Assembly: GCA_036927565.1 (NCBI GenBank)
Contig: JAYESD010000003.1
Span: 77,669,311 to 77,733,310 of the forward strand
Reading direction: 5' to 3'
DNA from: Tuctoria greenei
Lineage: Eukaryota > Streptophyta > Magnoliopsida > Poales > Poaceae
Length of the DNA stretch: 64,000 bases
The notes under the pieces: model-generated
What the model was told of the DNA's origin: nothing
Seen by the model: the letters and a program-made list of their open reading frames with translations, nothing else
Database searches by the model: none
In this document: positions 56,450 to 64,000 of the stretch, in pieces
Numbering within the stretch: the stretch's first letter is position 1
Layout: the number at the start of each line of letters is the position of its first letter
Position numbers and translations under genes: made by a program

Positions 56450-58270
56450 CACTATCTTTGAATTCCTATGGGAAGACCTCCTCATTTTGATGGAAATGAC
56501 TATACAATGTGGAAGTAAATATGAAAATTCATCTTATCTCCTTAAACCCTAGTCTTTGGCATGTTGTGTGTAGAGGTGTAGATATCCCGGATACCGACGA
56601 TGAACTCACTCTATAGCAAGAGCAAGTAATTCACCGCAATGCACATGCCGTTGCAATGATCACTTATTCCTTGAGTCGAGAACATTTCACCAAGATTGAT
56701 CGACTAGAAAGTGCCAAAGAAATATGGGATACACTCAAGACAACACATGAAGGAAATCACTCAGTTCGTGATGTAAAAATTGAAGTGATTGAAGGAGAAT
56801 TGGGAGGTTTGCCATTGAGGAGGGCAAATCACCTCAAGACATGTACAACCGAATAAGGGCACTCATCAACAAGATCCATGCGTATGGAAGCAAGAAGTGG
56901 ACTGACCATGATGTGGTCAAAAGTATGATTAGAGCATTTATGCCATGGAATGTCACATTTATGCCACTCCGGATGAACTCTTGGAAAAAATCATCAACCA
57001 CGAGATGATGGAAAAGGAAGCCAAATATGTGAAGGATCTTGCTGAGTTGACTTCTTTAAAGAATAAGGGGTCGCCCTCAAGGCGACTAGCAAATCAAAAG
57101 ACAAAAAAGTCCCTAAGGTGCAGGACAACAAAGACACTTATGATGTGAGCACTAATATGGACGATTAAGAAATGATCCTCTACATGAAAAAATTCAAGCG
57201 CATGATGAGAAGAAGTAAAGGCAACAATTCCAGTGAAGACAAGAACAAAGAAAAAGACAAATCCAGAGCTAGACTCTCATGTTACAACTATGGTGAATAT
57301 GGGCACTTCATAGTTGATTGCCCATATGAAGAAAATAAGAAGAAGAAAGAAGTGAAGCCTCAATAGAAGAAAACCATCAAGAAAAGAAGGCAAGCTCAAC
57401 AAGCATACATCGACATGGAGTGGGACTCAAATGATGAGTCCTCCTCGGATGATGAAGATAAGATGGCAAAAATTGCCATCAAGAAGCCCACCATGAAGTC
57501 CACTCTCTTTCCAAACTTGGGACGATGGAAGGAGTCCAAACACACTTGCCTTATGGCCAACGAAGGCAAGAAAAAGGTCATATCTAAACCCTCATCTTTA
57601 CATTATTCTAATGATGAGTTTGATAGCAGTGATGAAAATGAACACATTCTTAAGGGATTAAGTAAAAGTGCATTAGCCAAAATGAAAATGTTGACGGACA
57701 AAATATTGAGAAGGAAGATCTTATCAACCAAAAATAAGATAGGCTCGCCCTTCAAAAGGAGAGATATTTAGAGGTTGAAAAGGCTCTTGAGCTTGAAAAG
57801 AAAAAGAGTGAAGCACTTGAGCGTGAGCTAGCTTTGAGCAAGGAAACTTGCTCAGATCTAAATGATTTGAATGTCATACTTAAGGATGGGCTTGTTAACA
57901 TGACAAAAGTTAACAAAGACCTTCAAGTACAAGTTGAATCACTGAAGAAAAGTGCTTCCTCCTCTTCTAAGAGCTCACCCTCTTCAAATATTGAGTCTAT
58001 TTCACCTAAAACTTGTAATTGTGCTAATTTGGTTGTTGACCTCAAAAATGAACTTAATGTGGCACAAAGCAAAAATTCACTCAAAGGTGACATTTTTGAT
58101 AAGGAGAAAATCAAGTATGCACGAAGTGCATACTCGGTTCTTGAGCTCCTAATATCAAGGATGGCCTTGGATATTCTCGAGGTGAAAAGCATAACGATAG
58201 AAACCCCAAAAACAACAAGGAATTGATTGCTTTTGTCAAGGAAAGCTCAAATAAAGTTAAGAACACCAAA
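56450..58270 (+). pseudogene. gag of the Sirevirus-like element
   Basis: Pieces in sequence are PPHFDGNDYTMWK (56468 region), KIDRLESAKEIWDTLKTTHEGNHSV (56656-56856) and DHDVVKSMIRAFMPWN. The knuckle CYNYGEYGHFIVDC (about 57280-57322) has the second Cys replaced by Tyr, as in the fragment at 52453. A long coiled coil follows (57415-58226, with LALSKETCSDLNDLNVILK). At least four frameshifts or stops occur. Gag forms the particle; the 187-codon coiled part of the 51576 copy aligns with 57540-58130 here. Confidence 0.85.
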
Positions 58271-58289
58271 TATTTTCATTCCTTACATG

Positions 58290-58815
58290 AAAAAAGCTAA
58301 AAATGGACCAAACATCATGTTTCATGACTTTAATGCCTCATATGTCCTTATGAAAGATGAACTTAACCATGTTTATGCCAAATATGTTTGATCACTCCAC
58401 AAGTGTCCAAAATCTTGTGTGGGTGCCCAAATATCTTATCAGTAACGTCAAAGGACCCAAGATAGCTTGGGTACCTAGAAGCAAGGCATAATTCTGTTTC
58501 GTAGGTGTACCCCCTACAATGGATTCAAAAAGGTGCTTGATAGGCACAGACAAAATGACTGGAGGAACAAAAGTATTCATGGGGTACAATGATGATCAAA
58601 GCTCATCTCCACCCAGATCATCAACACAAGACTCAACTGTACAACAACCGAAGAGCAATGATTAAGGGGGAGCCTCTACATGAGGAAGACCTCCATATGT
58701 ACAAAATCAACATCAAGCAGATCAAAAGAATCAGTACAACAATGGAGGCAATAATCAAGGGGGAGCTGAACAAAATGAAAAAGAAAAAGAGGTTACCGGA
58801 CCATAAATGCTTCTA
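58290..58815 (+). pseudogene. gag-protease junction remnant with large pol deletion
   Basis: Phrases include LHKCPKSCVWVPKYLISNVKGPKIAWVP (58395-58485) and, after a stop, TDKMTGGTKVFMGY. The latter resembles the copia protease HMTG segment with the active-site Asp-Ser-Gly lost. Directly after come Ser/Pro-rich words (DDQSSSPPRSSTQDSTVQQ) of the type found in the linker between integrase and RT. So everything from protease through integrase seems removed in one deletion, and RT and RNase H in another, by about 58815. Confidence 0.6.
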
Positions 58816-58829
58816 GACAATATTAAGCT

Positions 58830-59817
58830 GGTATATCAATCTATGTTTGTAGTTTATTACACCCCTGTGCATCTAGGCTCAATACCATACTGATTACATA
58901 CTTTGTGTGCAATGTTTCAATGTGTATTGAAACAGTGCATACCTGATTGAATCCTCAAAGTTTACTTACTTTGCAAAAAACTATCCCTTATCTCGATTTT
59001 CTCTTGAAAACTATACAAAATAGTGAATTGTGAATTATGACCATTGTATGATTGTTGATTGCTTACTGGCCATGTTCATCAAGATTATTTCAGAAATGAT
59101 GTCATTTAGATCACTATTAGATCAAACTTCCAATATCACCTTGGATCCTATTCTGTCAGTCCAGCTAACCCGGACTAGTCTGGCGTCAGCACCGGACTAG
59201 TCCGGCCTTGATCCGGCATACAGGACTTGTCCAATCCTATACCAGACTAGTTCGTATTCCTTGGGTTTAAACCCAGCACGTAGCCTAGACTTCTTCTTCC
59301 TCCCCTCACAAACGCATTTGTTTTCTCTCTCCTCAAAACCTAGCTCCCAAGGAGATTTTTGCTTTTGTCCACCAAAATCAAAGTTTTCTCCACGAGAAAT
59401 CTTCTCCTCAGTGCGAAGCTTCATCTTCCGGACTAATCTAGACCAAAGTCTGTGCTTTCGTCTCCAACCGTCATTTTTTTGGTAAAAAAATCTCACTTAA
59501 CCCTAGTTCTCACTTTTCCTCCAATCTTGCTTATTTTTCTTGATTCCTAGGGCATACATTACCTTTCTAGATATATTCCTACTGTATTCTACTCATTTTG
59601 CATTAATTCGAGCAAGATTTGTTGAAATAGGAAGTTAGGGTTCATACGTCAGTCCGGACTAGTCCGGTGTTTGGTGCGGACAAGTCCGGTCCTCCGGACA
59701 AGTCCACACTCCGAAAAAGACAAATTCGGTACTCTAAAGAAATGAACCTCTGAATTCTTATTTCCACAAAGGCTACAATCAATTCTTATCAATCATTAAA
59801 ATCCCCTGTTAGGCACG
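58830..59817 (+). other. non-coding spacer with CCGGAC palindromes
   Basis: No domain is found. CCGGACTAGTCCGG-type palindromes occur at about 59190 and 59646, plus GGACAAGTCC-type words. A pyrimidine-rich stretch at 59281-59480 and an AT-rich run precede the ATG at 59818, which could act as promoter and leader for the following frame (inference). Confidence 0.5.
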
Positions 59818-61386
59818 ATGTCGTCAGCTTCTGAGGACAGCTGGTTTGATTATGAAGCCGAGCGTGACCTTGCAAGTGTACAAAGAGCCAAAGATAGAGT
59901 CATGAAGAAGAGGCATGACTACATTGCTCACTCCTCTCCACCCAACGATGCTCTTCCTAAGAAGAGGAGAGTGGTAGCAAAGAAAGCTATAACAAGCATG
60001 GTGTTGGTGCCAACTCAACCGTACCTAGAAGGAGCGCCAACAAGGGCAATGGACTGGCTAGTGGTCCTATTGGACCGTTGAAGATGAAGGCCCCTATTCA
60101 CCGCAACAAGAGGCCTTTAGATGATGATTTTACTAGAAAGGGAAATGAAATGGCTGACAGGTACAGAAAGATTGAAGTCTATGAGCAGCCTAAGTAGTCA
60201 GTTGATCCAAGGTTCTGGAGCAACATTCATGCTGGCTTTTGTGAGCATGTTTACATGAAGATGAGGAACCCAGTGATTCAAAGTCAGTGGGTCAATGTCA
60301 CCTACCTCCAATCCAAGAAGTGCCTAGCCTATCAAGAGGTCTTGGAGGCATTGGAGAGACATGGACTTAAGGATCTTCTATCCTTTCGTTAAAAATTGGA
60401 ACAATGATGTCATCACCCAATTTTACTCGACTCTCTACTTCGCTCGTGATGATGGGGATAAGATGATTTTGATGACACATGGATCCATGTATAGTGTCAC
60501 CTATGAGGAATTTGCAGAGATACTTCGTCTTGAGAATTTCCTGGACAATGACCTTACAATTGACAATCTAAAGCCTTTGTTGAAGGAAGAGCTAGAATTT
60601 CTCTATGACACAAGAATGCCTTACAAGCCTCCAACTACCAGGTATTTGAAGCCATTCTTTGTAGTCCTAAATAGAATTCTGAGGAAGACCATAGCTCCCA
60701 AGGAAGGAGATGCAGGAACCATCCAAAGGACTCTGAGGACCTTGATGAAAGCGATCAGACAAAGAAGAACTTTTAATGTCTTTGAGTACATCTACAATGA
60801 CACTATGAACATCTCCATTACTCCAAACAGGTCCTGTTGCTATGCACCTTACATCATATTCATGATTGAGAAGGTCACCGGCCTTGAGTTTGTTAAGGAT
60901 GTTGAGCACAGATGCCTCAAGCCCTAGAAGCCAACAATATACACTATTCCTTCTGCTCCTGCCTCACCTACATTGGAGCAGAGATCTAAGCAAGCAAATG
61001 AAGGCACAAAGACTCCAGCTGCTACTCCTACTCGTCCACCCTCTAGAGAGTCCTCTAGTGGTGTGCTAAAAATGCTTTCCTCCATCTTTGCATCCTGCCA
61101 GAAAGTGGAAATTAAGCAGCACAAGGAGAGTTTGGCCAGGAAGAGACATCAAAGATACATGAAGGCCAACATCAAAGCTATTTGTGAGAAACTAGAAATT
61201 GAGCCAATGGGATCACCTCAGATTTTAGAGGATTCACAAGAAGATATCACCGAAATGGCTCCCCTCACTGAGCAAGAGTTGAGCACATTTGGACTAGCAG
61301 GTGTCCCCGCTTCTCCTTCTCAGCATGGACTTGAAGAGGAAGATGAAGAGAGGACCGAGAGTGAGGAAGGCAGTGGCGAAGAGTGA
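59818..61386 (+). pseudogene. downstream reading frame of Sirevirus-like element (env-position ORF), unknown function
   Basis: About 520 codons are readable with two frame changes (about 60010-60080, 60345) and two internal stops (about 60195, 60925). The N-terminus is acidic then basic, with PKKRRV (about residue 48), like a nuclear import signal. The middle has RFWSNIHAGFCEHVYM, then NNDVITQFYSTLYF and YSVTYEEFAEILRLENF, resembling the 'putative plant transposon protein' domain found near env-like frames of plant retroelements. The tail is helical, then very acidic (EEEDEERTESEEGSGEE). I see no signal peptide or membrane helix, so an envelope role is doubtful. Confidence 0.65.
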
Positions 61387-61725
61387 TTCCACTCAAATTT
61401 TCCTTTTCTGGTGCCTTGATGCCAAAGGGGAAGAGATTGAGACTAGTAGCTTATTTTGTAGCCTTAAGGACTAGTGATCGAGGATATGTATCTTAATTTA
61501 AAATTATTGTAATCTCTTGTGGATGTGCCTATGTTATTCAATTTAAATGTGTGATGTTTATTCATATGGTTGTGATAGTTTCTTTTATCATTGTTATGTT
61601 CTTATTTCTGCACTTCACATTATTTGATCACACACACTCTATAGGCACCCCACAATTATGAGTGCATATATGTGAGAAGTTCTTATTGTTCATTTGTCAT
61701 TCTCATATATGCACACTTTATGAAA

Positions 61726-61959
61726 GGGAACAACTGCTGTGCAATCTGCTGTTTCGTGCAAGCATGCAATCTCCAAATCTGAACCGTTCTTTATCTATCG
61801 AAGGATGCTGCACTTTTAGCACTTAAATCCTCCCACCTGGTGCTGCTGACAATATGCAAAAAGAACCCTGAATGCACTACCTTTAGATTGGTAGGTAACG
61901 GTTCAGATTTGGAGATTGCACGCTTGCACGAAACAGCAGATTGCACAACAGTTGTTCTC
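61726..61959. mobile_element. Mutator-type MITE with about 62 bp inverted repeats
   Basis: The left arm starts GGGAACAACTGCTGTGCAAT and the right arm, reversed, starts GAGAACAACTGTTGTGCAAT. The arms match over about 62 bases with a few differences. The 9 bp direct repeat TTTATGAAA lies on both sides (61717-61725, 61960-61968). A 9 bp duplication with long inverted repeats is the signature of Mutator-like elements. The roughly 110 bp centre has no coding sequence. It lies between the reading frame ending at 61386 and the polypurine tract. Confidence 0.85.
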
Positions 61960-62009
61960 TTTATGAAAATCATTTTTTACTCTTATTTGTGAAATCTCAA
62001 TTGGTTGTC

Positions 62010-62033
62010 ATCAATTACCAAAAAGAGGGAGAT
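62010..62033 (+). promoter_or_regulatory. polypurine tract of the Sirevirus-like element
   Basis: CCAAAAAGAGGGAGAT directly precedes the 3' LTR. It resembles the CCAAAxxGGGGGAGA tract typical of Sireviruses with some G-to-A decay. Confidence 0.8.
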
Positions 62034-63546
62034 TTAAAGGGCATCTAGGGATTTCCTCGTGGGTTTTGGATGATTGATAATAAACAAATGAGATCCTAAT
62101 GAATTCGTTGAGATGAATGCAGGTTAACTAAGATTAGATAGTTGGTGCACTCAAAAGGGTGAAAAATGAAGTGATGAAGAAAAAGGAAAAGGCCCAATTG
62201 ATGGATAAAGCACAAAGTAGACTTAATTGTATAGGATGTGTGTGAGAGACACATCCCAAAAGCTCAAGTCTTTGCGCAGGGGTAAGGGCCTAAAATCAAC
62301 CTTAATAATTCACTGAGCACCGGACTAGTCTGTTAACAAACCAGACTAGTCCTTTCAACTTTTTGGAGTCTCACTTCACAGTGCACCAGACTAGTCCATT
62401 CATGGACCGGACTAGTCCGTTAAACTTTATGATGTTCCATAACACTGTGCACCAGACAAGTTCGTTCATGGATCGGACTAGTCCAAGAAACTCTCTGATA
62501 TTCCATAACACTATGCACCGATCATATCTGTTCATGGATTGGAAAGTCTAAGAAAATTTCTAATGTTCCAATACATAAGGCATCAGACATGTCCGAACTC
62601 CTACCGGACTAGTCCATTATACCTCACACATATTAGTGTTTTTAGTGTGCTGCACATTCCACGCGGATTTTACTCAGCACACCAGACAAGTCCGGTCCCT
62701 GGAGCGGACTAGTCCGGCTGTCGGGTTCCCTAACGGTAATATTTTTTCGAACACTACAGATAGGAGATCCACGACCCCACAAACACAACTCTAGTACTCT
62801 ACTCTCAAGAACTGAAACCCTCACACCATCACTCATCCCAAGAGCACAAAAATCAATCTCCCCAGGCATCTATGGTCCTCAAAAGTGAAACTTTTTGAGT
62901 ATTCAGATTTGGGATTGGGAGATCGTTGTCTACGCGTTGTTGAGCTCTTGGGGTTTGATCTCATTACACTCTTGTATTACTTGTAACCTTTTCGAGTGTA
63001 TTAGATCACTTTTTCCGCTGTGATCTTTGTGGGAGCCCTCAACGTGTGAGGTTGCCCCACCAACTCGGTGATTACCCGTGATAGTGGAATCAAGTCGGCC
63101 TTTTGTGTTACTTGATGAGGGAAAAGGGTTTGAAGAGACCCGGCTCTGTGTGGGTATGCTCAAAGAGGACGTAGATCTCTTTGGTGAAATCGAACCTCGG
63201 CAAAAATTCGTGTCCCATGTACTCATCTCTTTACTTTTTCAATTATAGATATTAGATCATTCAATTGATCAAGCTTGTAATATGAATTAACATCGTATTC
63301 CACATGCAAGTTTCCAATACTAATTGTTCAATCAAGTTTGTTGGAATAGTTGTTTAAATTCCGCTGCTGTAACACATACAATTTCTACTCTAACACTTGA
63401 TCTATTCACACCACACAAGCGCACCGGACTAGTCCGCAGTCACACCGAACAAGTACGGTCCCTTAGGTACTTAACGATTTGATTAAGTGTGCAGAAAAAA
63501 GTTTCAAAGCCTATTCACCCCCCCCCCCCCCTCTAGGACACATTCA
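62034..63546 (+). repeat. 3' LTR of the Sirevirus-like element
   Basis: It starts TTAAAGGGCATCTAG (decayed from a TG start) and ends GACACATTCA, 1513 bp, collinear with the 5' LTR. A C run of 14 (63518-63531) replaces a run of 6 in the other LTR. CCGGAC-type words are at 62320-62730 and 63425-63465. Many single-base differences from the 5' LTR indicate an old insertion. Confidence 0.9.
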
Positions 63547-63922
63547 GGACCGAACTAGTGTATTGTGACATCGGACAAGTCAGATGTCACACAAAGACTT
63601 CTTTTTCAGATGAAACCAGATAAATCTGTGGTGTGCGAACTAGTCTGTAGTTGTGTAATTGTGCTGGGCTGAGTTACTCTCTCACTCTTTCCCATGTGGC
63701 AATTTGAGCTCTTGATTGTAATTCCCACACACTTTTAGAGCTGAGAATTAGACTATTTCTTCATCTCCAAATTGGACTTTTTCAATCCACATCCCATTTT
63801 TCCTTTTTTTTTTCATTTTTTCACCATTGTAACCTGCGCTCACTCAAATAATTTTATTAGCCCTTTGCTTGCTTGTAATAAATCATCCAAAAACCCAGAT
63901 GGGGTGCCTAGATGCACTTACA
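63547..63922 (-). repeat. Sirevirus-like LTR (outer), 5' part
   Basis: On the minus strand it begins TGTAAGTGCATCTAGGCACC at 63922, an intact Sirevirus-type LTR start, and runs left to the insertion at 63547. Outside it, the minus strand has CACCAAAATGGGGAAGAC (63940-63923), a polypurine tract, so this is the 3' LTR of a minus-strand element whose interior lies to the right. It continues on the far side of the insertion at 54660. Confidence 0.8.
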
Positions 63923-64000
63923 GTCTTCCCCATTTTGGTGATTGATGACAACTACACAAAGTTTAACCATGAATAAGTAATAAGTTAGATTTTCATAAAG
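63923..64000 (-). mobile_element. 3' interior end of the outer Sirevirus-like element
   Basis: A polypurine tract (63940-63923, minus strand) is followed by a few dozen bases containing a TTGTCATCAATCACC phrase. Similar words occur before the inner element's 3' LTR (about 61995-62020). The rest of this element lies beyond the window. Confidence 0.6.

Larger units (their letters stand above)
54661..63546 (+). mobile_element. complete Sirevirus-like copia element lacking integrase and RT
   Basis: Two LTRs (54661-56162 and 62034-63546) flank a 5.9 kb interior, and the element is bounded by a perfect 5 bp duplication GGACC (54656-54660, 63547-63551). The interior has a degraded primer site, a long gag, a trace of protease, then a separate reading frame (59818-61386) and a polypurine tract. 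No integrase or RT motif is found. Long coiled gag, palindromic CCGGAC motifs and the TGTAAGTGCATCTAG-like LTR start fit the Sirevirus lineage (inference). Confidence 0.9.

Overview
The window looks like intergenic DNA from a plant nuclear genome, most likely a grass. It is almost wholly made of nested, decayed transposable elements: Ty3/gypsy and Ty1/copia LTR retrotransposons, CACTA and Mutator-type DNA transposon remnants, and a Stowaway-like MITE. I found no intact host gene, rRNA, tRNA or CRISPR array. The grass assignment is an inference. It rests on the element families, the CCGGAC-type palindromes in the copia LTRs, and a captured GC-rich gene segment.

Layout. 1-5237: minus-strand gypsy element (Tat-like, dual RNase H, primer site TGGCGCGCCA), running off the left edge. 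It is inserted in the LTR of a second gypsy family (remnant 5238-8032). That LTR is itself inserted in a plus-strand copia element, 'copia A', whose remains are RNase H, one LTR, then gag (8033-12600). 12601-13241 and 25620-26486 may be one stretch of non-element DNA. It carries TATA-like boxes and a local repeat, and is split by a complete 12.4 kb non-autonomous element (13242-25614, TSD CTCCC). That element has 4.1-4.2 kb LTRs and about 4 kb of non-coding interior, a LARD-type structure. Its LTRs carry a GC-rich segment and a broken PPR-like gene fragment. 26487-29180: 3' LTR and 3' interior of another minus-strand gypsy element. 29181-41217: minus-strand chromovirus of Tekay/Del type with 3.8 kb LTRs, gag-pol with chromodomain, and an extra coiled-coil reading frame upstream of gag. 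41218-47239: minus-strand copia A with all pol domains. 47240-51294: right part of a CACTA-type element, with transposase exons, a 36-38 bp subterminal repeat array and a terminal motif. 51295-53530: Sirevirus-like gag fragment. 53730-54059: N-terminus of a CACTA TNP2-type protein. 54060-54660 plus 63547-63922: a minus-strand Sirevirus-like LTR split by a complete 8.9 kb Sirevirus-like element (54661-63546, TSD GGACC). That element keeps gag and a downstream reading frame but has lost integrase and reverse transcriptase. A Mutator-type MITE with a 9 bp TSD sits inside it.

How the parts relate. The non-coding LARD-type element and the chromovirus share LTR tips (TGTAAAAGCC start, CCGGTCCTCA end), primer site, polypurine tract, a 17 bp palindrome just before that tract, and a hairpin near the LTR 3' end. 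The simplest reading is a non-autonomous passenger and its autonomous driver lineage. Every coding region found carries stops, frameshifts or lost catalytic residues, so the elements here are probably fossils. All assignments come from reading the sequence by eye; no database search was made.
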